Positions 8,113 through 17,172 of a stretch of DNA of 32,597 nt are shown piece after piece. Every line of letters begins with the position of its first letter. The stretch's first letter is position 1. The position numbers and the translations under genes are program-made. The stretch comes from Nitriliruptorales bacterium (GTDB lineage: Bacteria; Actinomycetota; Nitriliruptoria; Euzebyales; Egibacteraceae), in the NCBI GenBank assembly GCA_007119305.1, contig SKPY01000133.1:1-32597 (forward strand), in the 5' to 3' direction. The notes under the pieces are model-generated. The model made no database searches. It was not told the origin of the DNA and was given only the letters and a program-made list of their open reading frames with translations.

Positions 8113-9796
8113 TTCCTGGAGCCCCTCCTTCGGCCTCTTGCAGACGGGTCCCCGGCGTCAGCTGCGCGGGGTCGGTCCGAAGCTCGATGACAGCAGGACG
8201 TCCTGATGCGAGAGCACGCTCCAAGGCGGCCGGGAAGGCGTCCGTGTCCTGCACGACCTCGCCGTGCGCCCCGAATGAGCGGGCGTACGCCGCGAAGTCC
8301 GGGTTGACGAGGTCGACACCGTAGGCCCGGCCGGGATACAGGCGCTCCTGGTGCATGCGGATCGTGCCGTACATGGTGTTGTTCACGACGATGAGGATGA
8401 CCGGCAAGTCGTACTGGACCGCCGTGGCGAGCTCCTGGCCGCTCATCAGGAAGCAGCCGTCGCCCGCGACGCCGATCACCGTCCGCTCCGGTAGCACCGC
8501 CTTGGCAGCGATGGCAGCCGGCACGCCGTAGCCCATCGCCCCGCTCGTCGGCGCCAGCTGGGTGCGGACACGGGAGAACTGCAGGAAGCGATGCATCCAC
8601 ACCGTGTAGTTCCCGGCGCCGTTCGTGATGATGGCATCGGGCGGAAGGTGCTCGCGCAGCACCGCCATCACCTCCCCGAGGTCGACACCGCTACGGACGG
8701 GCTCGTGCTGGAGACTGGCGAGGTACTCGTCGCGCGCAGCCTTGCGCCAGGCCGCCCAGGCGGTGCTGTCGACGGGCTCCAGAGCCCGCGCCGCCGCGGC
8801 GAACGCTCCCGGGTCGGCGTTGATGAGCAGATCCGCGGCGTACACGCGCCCGAGCTCTTCCGCTCCCGGGTAGACGTGGACGAGTTGTTGCCGCGGCCGT
8901 GGCGGCTCGAGCAGGGTGTAGCCACTCGTGGTTGCGTCGCCCAGGCGTGCCCCCACCGTGATGATGAGGTCCGCTTCCCGGATCCGCTGACCGAGAGCTG
9001 GGTTGATGCCAAGGCCGGCCACACCCACGTACTGCTCGCTGCGGTTGTCGACGTGGTCCTGGCGCCGGAAGGTGGCCACGACGGGAAGGTCGTTCGCCTC
9101 GGCGAATGCCTCGAGGTCCCGGCTCGTGGCCTCGGTCCAGGCGCCGCCGCCTACGAGCACGAGCGGGCGGTGGGCCGGCTGCAGCAACGCGCGGAGCTGC
9201 CGCAGCTGTGCGGGGCTCGGGTGTGGGCGCACGATCTGGAACGGCGGGGCGTCGTCGACCTCGCAGGTCTCGGCGAGCACGTCCTCGGGCAGGGCGATCA
9301 CCACCGGCCCGGGCCGCCCGGAGACCGCGGTGTGAAAGGCACGACTGACGAGCTCGGGCAGGCGCACGGGGTCGTCGATTTGCGTCACCCACTTCGCCAT
9401 CTGACCGAACACCCTGCGGAAGTCGAGCTCCTGGAAGGCTTCGCGCTCGAGGTGGGCGCGCTCGACCTGACCGACGAACAGGATCAGCGGTGTCGAGTCC
9501 TGAAAGGCCGTGTGCAGTCCGACGCTCGCATGCATCGCCCCGGGGCCGCGGGTCACGAGGCAGATGCCAGGCCGGCCGGTCAGCTTGCCGTATGCGTCGG
9601 CCATGTTCGCCGCGCCGGCCTCATGCCGGCAGACCGTGAGGGCCAGCTGCTCCGGCACGTCGCGGAGGGCGTGGAGGACGGGGAGAAAGCTCTCTCCAGG
9701 CACGCAGAAGAGCCGGTCGGCCCCGTGAACGAGCAGCTGGTCGACGAGGACCGCACCGCCGGATCGGGGCCCAGGTGGGGACGACGGCGCCCTCAT
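8093..9796 (-). CDS. Acetolactate synthase-like ThDP-dependent enzyme (possibly a 2-oxoacid decarboxylase)
   Basis: CRHEAGAANMADAYGKLTGRPGICLVTRGPGAMHA and ThDP motif GDGCFLMSGQELATAVQYDLPVILIVVNN. Start MRAPSS at 9796, ATGA overlap with the cupin gene. Confidence 0.92.
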   Translation of the reverse strand: MRAPSSPPGPRSGGAVLVDQLLVHGADRLFCVPGESFLPVLHALRDVPEQLALTVCRHEAGAANMADAYGKLTGRPGICLVTRGPGAMHASVGLHTAFQDSTPLILFVGQVERAHLEREAFQELDFRRVFGQMAKWVTQIDDPVRLPELVSRAFHTAVSGRPGPVVIALPEDVLAETCEVDDAPPFQIVRPHPSPAQLRQLRALLQPAHRPLVLVGGGAWTEATSRDLEAFAEANDLPVVATFRRQDHVDNRSEQYVGVAGLGINPALGQRIREADLIITVGARLGDATTSGYTLLEPPRPRQQLVHVYPGAEELGRVYAADLLINADPGAFAAAARALEPVDSTAWAAWRKAARDEYLASLQHEPVRSGVDLGEVMAVLREHLPPDAIITNGAGNYTVWMHRFLQFSRVRTQLAPTSGAMGYGVPAAIAAKAVLPERTVIGVAGDGCFLMSGQELATAVQYDLPVILIVVNNTMYGTIRMHQERLYPGRAYGVDLVNPDFAAYARSFGAHGEVVQDTDAFPAALERALASGRPAVIELRTDPAQLTPGTRLQEAEGGAPGSGHRRA

Positions 9797-10461
9797 GCTG
9801 CCCCCGGCAGGACGATCGGCTCGTCGACGAACACGGTGTAGCGCTGGCTCTTTGGCTTGTCGCGATCTTCGGGGCGCACGTAGCGGATCGATGGCTGCCC
9901 CCGCAGGCGCCGCGGGAGGACCATGACTCGGGCGAAGCTGGTGTCCTCGCGATCTGACGCCGCTGCGAACACCGGCTCCGGGCCGCGCTCGTACCAGGGT
10001 TCGAGCGGCTCGATCGTGGAGACGCCACCTTCCGTCTCGACCCGCAGACGGCCCCGCAACAGGCAGCGGATACCAGGGCCCTGATGCGTGTGCAGCAGGG
10101 CCACGCCGCCGGGCGGGAAGTCGACCCGGTCGCAACGCACCAGGTAGCCGTCGTGATCGGTCAGAGACAGCGAGCCGGTAAGCGACGGCGGCCCGTCGGC
10201 GGCTTCCGCGCCGGCGGGCAGGAGCTCCCATCGCAACACCGTGGCGTGTCCGTTCACCGCGACGACCGTCGTGGCAGCGGTGCCGAGCGTGGCCTCGTTG
10301 GCACCGAGCCGCTCCGGCCATCCGCCCCCAGGGCTGGCCAACGTAACGGTGCCGTCCACGACGTAGAGGATCCGCACGGCAGGCCTGGCACCAAGGGGGA
10401 GCCCATCGGCGCCAACGGCGTCCCGATGGAACCGCAGCTCGTGGGTGACAGGCTCGCTCAT
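9793..10461 (-). CDS. Cupin-domain protein
   Basis: Start MSEPVTHELRFHRDAVG. Cupin-like PPGGVALLHTHQGPGIRCLLRGRLRVE. Start overlaps the NIPSNAP stop (ATGA). Confidence 0.75.
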   Translation of the reverse strand: MSEPVTHELRFHRDAVGADGLPLGARPAVRILYVVDGTVTLASPGGGWPERLGANEATLGTAATTVVAVNGHATVLRWELLPAGAEAADGPPSLTGSLSLTDHDGYLVRCDRVDFPPGGVALLHTHQGPGIRCLLRGRLRVETEGGVSTIEPLEPWYERGPEPVFAAASDREDTSFARVMVLPRRLRGQPSIRYVRPEDRDKPKSQRYTVFVDEPIVLPGAA

Positions 10462-10772
10462 CGGATGGGAGAGAACGGCGCGGGGCGCAGGATGAGGTTC
10501 TCCTGCTCGACGATCAGCACCCGGAGCTTCTGTACGAACGCTTGCCACTTCTCGTTCGTTGCAAGCTCCGCGCGTCGACGGTCCCGGTCGTCGAAGCTCT
10601 CATAGCCCCACATGTGCACGATGCGGTTCAGCGGCCCCACCTCGCTCGAGAAGTAGCCGATCAGATGGCCGAGGATGGGCTCCTGGATCGCCAGGCCCTC
10701 CCGCTCGTAGAGCTCGAGGTACTCCGAGGCCTTCCCGGGTTGCAGGGTGTAGATGCGCTGCTCGACGATCAT
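10458..10772 (-). CDS. NIPSNAP family protein
   Basis: MIVEQRIYTLQPGKASEYLELYEREGLAIQEPILGHLIGYFSSEVGPLNRIVHMWGYESFDDRDRRRAEL. RBS GGGAGGAG. Confidence 0.88.
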   Translation of the reverse strand: MIVEQRIYTLQPGKASEYLELYEREGLAIQEPILGHLIGYFSSEVGPLNRIVHMWGYESFDDRDRRRAELATNEKWQAFVQKLRVLIVEQENLILRPAPFSPIR

Positions 10773-10814
10773 GATCTCCTCCCAGCGGCGGCGCTGTCGC
10801 GAGCGCCGACGATG

Positions 10815-11585
10815 TCAGTTGAAGTAAGCGCCCCCATCGACGAGCAGGCTCTGACCGGTGATGAAGCTCGCCTCTGCGCTCGCGAAGAACACGGCGGCGC
10901 CGACGAGGTCTTCCGGGTACTGGTCGCGTTGCAGGGTCCGGGCGTTGCGGGAGATCTCCTGCAGCTTCTCAACCTGCACCGGGTTCGCCTTGACACCGTC
11001 CGAGAGGGTGAATCCCGGGGCGATCGCGTTCACGAGGATGCCGTCGCCGCCCAGCTCCTTCGCGAGGGCACGGGTCAGCGCGACGACCGCCCCCTTGCTG
11101 CTCGTGTAGTGCAGGAGGTACGGCACCCCCTTGAACGGGGTGCCCGATGCGAGGTTGATGATCCGTCCGCCCCCCCGCTCCCGCAGCGCGCGCACCGCGG
11201 CTTTGCAGCAGAGGAACATCCCGAGCACGTTGACGTCGAACACCTTCCGCCAGGTGTCGACGTCGATGTCCTCGAACGGCCCGGGATTGAGCGAGGCGTA
11301 GATCCCGGCGTTGTTCACGAGCACGTCGAGCGCACCGAACGCCTCGATGGTCTCCGCCACCATGCGGCGCGTATCGTCCTCGTTCGTCACGTCGGCGGTG
11401 ATGCCCACCGCACGATGCCCCTGCTCGACGAGCGCCTCGGCCGCGGACTCGGCGCCGGACACGTCAACGATGGCCACCGCTGCGCCTTCGTTGGCGAGCC
11501 CGTCCGCGATCGCTCGCCCGATCCCCATGGCGCCGCCGGTCACGATCGCCGACCGGCCCTCGAGACGCCCTCCCTGTGCTGCCAT
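10815..11585 (-). CDS. SDR family oxidoreductase
   Basis: VTGGAMGIGRAIADGLA, NNAGIY, YTSSK. RBS GAGGAGGG. Confidence 0.92.
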   Translation of the reverse strand: MAAQGGRLEGRSAIVTGGAMGIGRAIADGLANEGAAVAIVDVSGAESAAEALVEQGHRAVGITADVTNEDDTRRMVAETIEAFGALDVLVNNAGIYASLNPGPFEDIDVDTWRKVFDVNVLGMFLCCKAAVRALRERGGGRIINLASGTPFKGVPYLLHYTSSKGAVVALTRALAKELGGDGILVNAIAPGFTLSDGVKANPVQVEKLQEISRNARTLQRDQYPEDLVGAAVFFASAEASFITGQSLLVDGGAYFN

Positions 11586-11608
11586 GCTGTTCCCTCCTCG
11601 TGTGGATC

Positions 11609-13072
11609 TCAGGTGATGTCGCCAAGGCAGTGGTACTTGAGCTCAAGCCACTCCTCGAGCCCGTACTTGGAGCCTTCTCGCCCGATCCCCGACTCCTTGA
11701 AACCGCCGAAGGGCGCGACCTCGGTCGAGATCAGCCCCGTGTTGATGCCGAGGATGCCGAACTCCAGACGCTCGGAGACTCGCCAGATGCGTCCTACATC
11801 GCGTGCGTAGAAGTAGGCGGCCAGCCCGTACCGGGTGTCGTTGGCGATGGCGAGCGCCTCGTCCTCCGTGGAGAAGCGTCGGATCCCGGCCACTGGCCCG
11901 AACGTCTCCTCGCAGCACATGTCGGCTTCGTCGACGACATCTGTGAGCACCGTGGGCTCGAAGAAGGTGCCGCCGCGCGCGTGGGGCTGGCCGCCGAGCA
12001 GCAGCCGCGCCCCCCGGTCCAGAGCGTCGGCTACGTGGCGCTGCACCTTCTCGAAGCCTTGCTGGTCGATGAGGGGCCCGATCTTCGTCCCGGGTTCCAG
12101 GCCATGGCCCACGGTCAGCTCCTTCGCAGCCGCGACGAGGCCGTCGACGAACGCGTCGTACACGTCATCGTGGACGAGGATGCGGTTGGCTGAGATACAG
12201 GTCTGGCCGCTGTTGCGGTACTTGCAGATCAGTGCGCCTTGGATGGCGGACTCGAGATTCGCATCGTCGAAGACGATAAACGGGGCGTTGCCCCCGAGCT
12301 CCAGGGAGATCTTCTTGACCTGGGGGGCGCACTGCTCCATGAGTAGCTTCCCCACGGCAGTGGATCCGGTGAAGCCGATCTTGCGCACAAGCGGGTTGCC
12401 CGTGAGCTCCCGTCCGATGATCGGTGCATCATCGGCGCCGCCGGTGACGACGCTGAAGACCCCCGAGGGGAGACCAGCCCGCATTCCGAGCTCGGCGAAG
12501 GCGAGGGCCGACAGCGGCGTCTGCTCGGCTGGCTTGAGGACCATCGGGCACCCTGCCGCGAGCGCTGGAGCGGCCTTGCGGGCGGGCATGGCCACGGGGA
12601 AGTTCCAAGGCGTGATCCCGCCCGCGACCCCGACCGGCTCCTTGGTCACGAGGATGCGCTTGTCGGGCTGGTGCGGGGGGATGGTGTCGCCGTACACGCG
12701 CTTGGTCTCCTCCCCGTACCACTCGAGGAAGGAAGCACCGTAAAGGACCTCCGCGTGCGCTTCCGCGAGCGGCTTGCCTTGCTCACTGGAGAGGATCGTC
12801 GCGAGGTCGTCGGCGTGTTCGACGAGTAGATCGGCCCATCGACGCAAGACGCGGGCACGCTCCTTGGCCGTGGCCCCGCGCCAGCCCGGCAAAGCCACCG
12901 CCGCGGCTTCGATCGCCCGCCGGGTCTCCGTCTGCCCCACCCGGGGAACGGTACCGAGGGTCTCGCCTGTCGCAGGATCCTGCACGTCGAGCGTTGCTCC
13001 CCCGTCGGCGTCGATCCAGGTGCCGGCGACCAGTGCCTGGGAGCGCAGCAGGTCGGTGTCGGTGAGTCTCAT
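11609..13072 (-). CDS. gabD-like: NAD(P)-dependent succinate-semialdehyde dehydrogenase-type aldehyde dehydrogenase
   Basis: Start MRLTDTDLLRSQ. EPVGVAGGITPWNFPVAMPARKAAPALAAGCPMVLKPAEQTP, LELGGNAPFIVFDDA (Glu), GQTCISANR (Cys). Confidence 0.9.
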   Translation of the reverse strand: MRLTDTDLLRSQALVAGTWIDADGGATLDVQDPATGETLGTVPRVGQTETRRAIEAAAVALPGWRGATAKERARVLRRWADLLVEHADDLATILSSEQGKPLAEAHAEVLYGASFLEWYGEETKRVYGDTIPPHQPDKRILVTKEPVGVAGGITPWNFPVAMPARKAAPALAAGCPMVLKPAEQTPLSALAFAELGMRAGLPSGVFSVVTGGADDAPIIGRELTGNPLVRKIGFTGSTAVGKLLMEQCAPQVKKISLELGGNAPFIVFDDANLESAIQGALICKYRNSGQTCISANRILVHDDVYDAFVDGLVAAAKELTVGHGLEPGTKIGPLIDQQGFEKVQRHVADALDRGARLLLGGQPHARGGTFFEPTVLTDVVDEADMCCEETFGPVAGIRRFSTEDEALAIANDTRYGLAAYFYARDVGRIWRVSERLEFGILGINTGLISTEVAPFGGFKESGIGREGSKYGLEEWLELKYHCLGDIT

Positions 13073-13164
13073 CCCTTGTCTCCTCGCCGTGTCGAGGTCG
13101 CCGCTGCGCGTCGTGAACCCCCTTCGGAATGGCGAGCGCGCGGCGTGCTGCATGCAGGGCGCCC

Positions 13165-13920
13165 TCAGGCTACGCCGAGGTAGCGTTGCTGCGCTTCTTC
13201 GTCTTCGAGCAGGTCCTTCGCCTTCAGGTCTGCTTCGACCCGCCCGTTCAGGAGGACCAGCACCCGGTCGCAGAGCGCTGTGGCGAACCACAGGTTCTGC
13301 TCGATGAGGAAGATCTCGTGGCCCTCCTCCGAGATCGTGCGGAAGGTGTCCACCAGGAGTTCCACGATGCTCGGGGCCAACCCCTCGGAGGGCTCGTCCA
13401 TGACCAGCATCTCCGGGTTGGTGAGCAGGGCACGCCCGATGGCGAGCATCTGCTGCTCGCCACCGGAGAGGTTGGCCGCACCGAGGTTGCGCCGGTCGGC
13501 AAGCCGCGGAAAGAGGTCATAGATCGTGTCCACGTTCCACCGCTGCCCGGACGAGGCACCGACCATCGCGAGGTGCTCGTGGGTGGTGAGCGACGGGAAG
13601 ATCCTGCGGCCCTGGGGCACATACCCGATGCCGGCGTTCACGATCTGGTAGGGCTGCCGTCGCAAGAGGCTGTGGTCTTTGAAGCGGACGGAGCCCGATG
13701 CGGCGCTGAGCAGCCCGACGATGGTCTTGGCCAGGGTGGTCTTGCCCATGCCGTTGCGGCCGACCATAGCCACCGGCTCGGCCCCCACGGCGAAAGTGAC
13801 GTCCTGGAGGATGTGTACCCGGCCGTAGTAGACGTTGAGCCCGTCGACCGTGAAGACCGGGTCGTCAATCGCCGCCCCTACCGGGCGCTCCGTCGCCGGC
13901 TGGTTCTCAGGTGTCTTCAT
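13165..13920 (-). CDS. livF: Branched-chain amino acid-type ABC transporter ATP-binding protein (LivF-like)
   Basis: GRNGMGKTTLAKTIVGLL, LSGGEQQMLAIGRALLTNPEMLVMDEPSEGLAP. MKTPENQP start at 13920. Confidence 0.9.
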   Translation of the reverse strand: MKTPENQPATERPVGAAIDDPVFTVDGLNVYYGRVHILQDVTFAVGAEPVAMVGRNGMGKTTLAKTIVGLLSAASGSVRFKDHSLLRRQPYQIVNAGIGYVPQGRRIFPSLTTHEHLAMVGASSGQRWNVDTIYDLFPRLADRRNLGAANLSGGEQQMLAIGRALLTNPEMLVMDEPSEGLAPSIVELLVDTFRTISEEGHEIFLIEQNLWFATALCDRVLVLLNGRVEADLKAKDLLEDEEAQQRYLGVA

Positions 13921-14686
13921 GGCGCTTCCCCAGATAGATCTCGTGGACCTCCGTGCTCTGACGGATGTCATCAGGAGTGCCCTCCATGAGCTTCTTTCCC
14001 TCGTGCATGACCACGATCCGGTCGCCGATCACGAGGGCGATGTCCATGTCGTGCTCGATCAGCAGGAGTGTGATCGAGGGGGCGAGATTGGTGAGCATGT
14101 CGACGAGGTGGGCGCGCTCCGAGGGTGAGAACCCGGCAGCGGGCTCGTCCAGCAGGAGGAGCTTCGGGTCACCACCGAGGGCCATGCCGACCTCGAGCTG
14201 GCGCTGCTCGCCGTGCGAGAGCTCGCTGGCCGGCGTCTCGGTCTGGCCCGCGAGCCCGACCTGCTCGGCGAGCTCGCGTACCCGCGCCGAACGCTCGGCA
14301 TCCCGTAGTACCGACCGCAGCGGGTTCACGCTCCGGGGCGGTGCGGCCAGTGACAGGTAGAGGTTGTCTGCCACCGTGAGATCGAGGAACAGCTTTGAGG
14401 TCTGGAACGTGCGCGTTAGGCCCCGTTGCGCGCGCTTGCGGCTCGGCAGCCGCGTGATGTCCTCACCGAACAGCTCGACCGTGCCGCCCGTGGGCTTGTA
14501 CAGCCCCGCGATGAGGTTGAAGAGCGTGGACTTGCCGGCCCCGTTCGGGCCGATCACCGAGACCCGGTCGCCGTGTTCGACGTCGAGGTCGACGTCGGAC
14601 ACGGCACGGATGCCGCCGAAACGGCGGCTCAGGCCCTGCACCCGCAGGGCCTGAGCCTGGCCGTTGCCGCTGTCGGTCACGGGCAC
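13907..14686 (-). CDS. livG: Branched-chain amino acid-type ABC transporter ATP-binding protein (LivG-like)
   Basis: GPNGAGKSTLFNLIAGLYKPTGGTVELFGEDIT, RTFQ, LSHGEQRQLEVGMALGGDPKLLLLDEPAAGFSPSE. GTG start. Confidence 0.9.
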   Translation of the reverse strand: MPVTDSGNGQAQALRVQGLSRRFGGIRAVSDVDLDVEHGDRVSVIGPNGAGKSTLFNLIAGLYKPTGGTVELFGEDITRLPSRKRAQRGLTRTFQTSKLFLDLTVADNLYLSLAAPPRSVNPLRSVLRDAERSARVRELAEQVGLAGQTETPASELSHGEQRQLEVGMALGGDPKLLLLDEPAAGFSPSERAHLVDMLTNLAPSITLLLIEHDMDIALVIGDRIVVMHEGKKLMEGTPDDIRQSTEVHEIYLGKRHEDT

Positions 14687-16029
14687 CCGTCGAGGCGCTC
14701 GAACGGCTCGGGGTGCTGCTCGATGCCGTCGTCGCGGCGCAGCAGCTCGGTCGTCAGCTCCCCGTCATCACCCTCGACGACCTGGAAGATGAAGTTGCTG
14801 ACCGCGCCCTGGTTGTTCTCATCGACACCGTCGATCGGGCCGATGGGGGTGTCCCACGCGACGGTGCTGAGGGCGTTCCGCAGACCCTCGTGACCGTCGT
14901 CGAGGTCACCACCGACTTCCTCGAGGGCGTGCAGCAGGGACTTGAAGCTGTTGTAGTACAGCGCCGCGAACAGCGACGGGGTCTCGAAGCCGTCGGGGAA
15001 CTCCGCGTGGTAGCGCTCCTCGAAGTCAACCCACTCCGCGTTGTCCTCGTCGGCGAACACCGGAGCGGCGGCAACGATGTCCTCCACCGCGTCGCGCAGG
15101 TCTGCACCCTCGGCGGCGAGCACGGTCTCATCCACGAGGATCGAACCGCCGATCAGCGGGATCTCCAGACCGAACTCGATCGACTGCTGCAGGAAGTTCA
15201 CGGCGTCGGAGCCGCCGATGCCGCCGTAGATGGCGTCAACGTCGGTTGGCATCGACGCGATCACCGAGCTGTAGTCGGACTCACCGAGCGGCACCCAGAA
15301 GGCCTCGGTGACCTCGCCGCCTGCTTCGCAGAACTGCGTGATGAAGCTGCCAGCGAGCGCGTGGGGGAATGCGTAGTCCTCGGCCACGATCGCGACGCGC
15401 TCGATGCCGAGCTCCTCATAGGCGTAGGTGCCGAAATTGCCGCCCTGCTGGTCACCGGCGGCGGTGAAGCGGAAGTAGTTGTCGGGACCCTCGAGCGTCG
15501 TCTCGGCACCGCCCGAGGAAGCGTCAACAAACGTGACGTCGGGCACGCCGGCGGCGTACTGGGAGATCGCGACACCTTCCGAGCCGGAGAGCGGACCGTA
15601 GACGATGTCCACGCCGTCCTGCTCGACGAGCTTGCGGGCGCGCTCCACGGCCGTGTCGGGGGTCGTGTCCGAGCTCTCGACGATGACCTCGATGGGCCGG
15701 CCGTTGATCTCGGAGTCGAACTCCTGGAGGGCCAGCTCCACCGCACGGCTGCCGTCTTCGGCACCGGCCGCGAACGGGCCTTCCAGTGCGTTTACGTGCC
15801 CGATCACGATCGCGTCGTCAGCCGGCTCCGCCGGCTCGTCCACGTCCTCGTCGACCTCGGGCTCTTCCTCGGGCTCATCGGCGGGTTCGTCGACGATGTC
15901 GTCGTCGACCTCGTCCACGGCGACGTCGTCTTCCACGCCGCACGCGGTGGCGATGAGGCTGAGTACGCCGAACATGGCAAGCAACATCCAGTTCTTGCGC
16001 CATCCGCTGGCACGTGACAGTGCAGTCAT
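14677..16029 (-). CDS. livK: ABC transporter substrate-binding lipoprotein (LivK-like)
   Basis: Lipobox-like LSLIATAC, acidic linker, periplasmic-binding fold sequence IVIGHVNALEGPFAAGAEDGSRAVELALQEFDSEINGRPIEVIVESSDTTPDTAVERARKLVEQDGVDIVYGPLSGSEG. Confidence 0.9.
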   Translation of the reverse strand: MTALSRASGWRKNWMLLAMFGVLSLIATACGVEDDVAVDEVDDDIVDEPADEPEEEPEVDEDVDEPAEPADDAIVIGHVNALEGPFAAGAEDGSRAVELALQEFDSEINGRPIEVIVESSDTTPDTAVERARKLVEQDGVDIVYGPLSGSEGVAISQYAAGVPDVTFVDASSGGAETTLEGPDNYFRFTAAGDQQGGNFGTYAYEELGIERVAIVAEDYAFPHALAGSFITQFCEAGGEVTEAFWVPLGESDYSSVIASMPTDVDAIYGGIGGSDAVNFLQQSIEFGLEIPLIGGSILVDETVLAAEGADLRDAVEDIVAAAPVFADEDNAEWVDFEERYHAEFPDGFETPSLFAALYYNSFKSLLHALEEVGGDLDDGHEGLRNALSTVAWDTPIGPIDGVDENNQGAVSNFIFQVVEGDDGELTTELLRRDDGIEQHPEPFERLDGCP

Positions 16030-16065
16030 TGCAGTCCTCCAATCGAAGTGCAGATGTCGTGCGTT

Positions 16066-16082
16066 CCTGCTCCAAGAGCAGG
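16066..16082. other. Perfect 7-bp hairpin in the livM-livK intergenic gap
   Basis: CCTGCTC-CAA-GAGCAGG. No adjacent T tract. Confidence 0.45.
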
Positions 16083-16122
16083 CGACTCGCTAGTTGTCCT
16101 GCGGCATGTCCTCCCTTGTTTC

Positions 16123-17172
16123 CTAGTCCGTGGACCGTTCTGACAGCTGTGCGGCCCCTGCGCCGACCCCCTTGCCCTCGACGGCATCTCGTGTGGCGGG
16201 ACGCCAGCGGTCGTGCGCCCAGAGGTAGTAGCCCGTGAACTGTCGCCACAGGCCGGCGATGCCCTGGGGGAAGAAGAGCACGACGACGACGAACACGACG
16301 CCGGTGAGCGTGAGGTAGCGGGAGGTGAAGAACTGCGAGAAGTTCTGCACCATCGTGAGCGCGAACGCGCCGATGAACGCTCCCGGCAGGCTGATCACGC
16401 CGCCCACCACTGCGGCGATGAGCACATCAATCGTGCGGATCAGCCCGACACCGTCCGGCACGATCTGCCGGTTGTAGAAGATCGCGAGCACCCCGCCGAT
16501 CGAGGCGATGAACGCTGCGAACGAGAACGCCACGACCTTGTAGGCGTAGACGTTGTAGCCAAGTGCGCGCATCCGCTCCGGGCTGTCCCGCAGCCCCCGG
16601 AGGGCCAGGCCGAAGGGCGTCCCCTCGATGTAGCGGCACAGGACATAGAGCAGCACCGCAATGGTCAGGGCCACGAGGTACTGCGTGCGCGCACTGACGA
16701 GGTCGAGACCGAGGAAGGTCGGTGGGCGAATGCCGGTGATGCCCTGGTGACCACGGGTGAACTGGGACGCCTGCAGGGCAGCAAAGTACATCAGCTGGGC
16801 CACGGCCAGGGTGAGCATGAGGAAGTACACCCCGGACGCTCTGATCGCGAAGGAGCCGACGAGGGCGCCGAGGAGGATCCCGAACACGATGCCGAGCGCG
16901 ATGGCGGGCGCGAAGGACCACCCCTGCAGCTGCACGAGGTAGCCGATCGTGTAGCCGGCGGCGCCCCAGAACGCAAGCTGGCCCAGCGACAGCAAGCCCG
17001 TGAACTTGTACAGGAAGATGAGGCTCAGCGCCATGACGCCGAGCCAGAGGGACTTGATGCCGATGTTCACGACCCAGAAGCCGGGCTGCGGCACCACGAA
17101 CGGGTAGATGATGAGCGCTGCGAGGAGGACCCCGCGCGCGGTCCAGCGAACGGCAGGCGACGAGAGCCTCAC
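16123..17172 (-). CDS. livM: Branched-chain amino acid-type ABC transporter permease (LivM-like)
   Basis: Multi-TM protein with GTPFGLALRGLRDSPERMRALGYNVYAYKVVAFSFAAFIASIGGVL. GTGA overlap with livH. Confidence 0.9.
   Translation of the reverse strand: MRLSSPAVRWTARGVLLAALIIYPFVVPQPGFWVVNIGIKSLWLGVMALSLIFLYKFTGLLSLGQLAFWGAAGYTIGYLVQLQGWSFAPAIALGIVFGILLGALVGSFAIRASGVYFLMLTLAVAQLMYFAALQASQFTRGHQGITGIRPPTFLGLDLVSARTQYLVALTIAVLLYVLCRYIEGTPFGLALRGLRDSPERMRALGYNVYAYKVVAFSFAAFIASIGGVLAIFYNRQIVPDGVGLIRTIDVLIAAVVGGVISLPGAFIGAFALTMVQNFSQFFTSRYLTLTGVVFVVVVLFFPQGIAGLWRQFTGYYLWAHDRWRPATRDAVEGKGVGAGAAQLSERSTD

Noticed and set aside
8591-9841. Plus-strand 416-aa ORF antisense to the ThDP enzyme
   Set aside because: No recognisable motifs; the opposite strand encodes well-conserved ThDP enzyme motifs.
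9797-10321. Upstream extension of the ThDP-enzyme ORF (742 aa in the track)
   Set aside because: The extension is out-of-frame cupin sequence; the true start is most likely ATG at 9796, coupled by ATGA.
13148-13164. Adjacent palindromes CTGCATGCAG and GGGCGCCC after livF
   Set aside because: Short self-complementary words are common in GC-rich DNA; no promoter, T tract or second copy to support function.
14713-16017. Plus-strand 434-aa ORF antisense to the substrate-binding protein
   Set aside because: Mirror of a conserved lipoprotein gene; valine/arginine/leucine-rich shadow composition.
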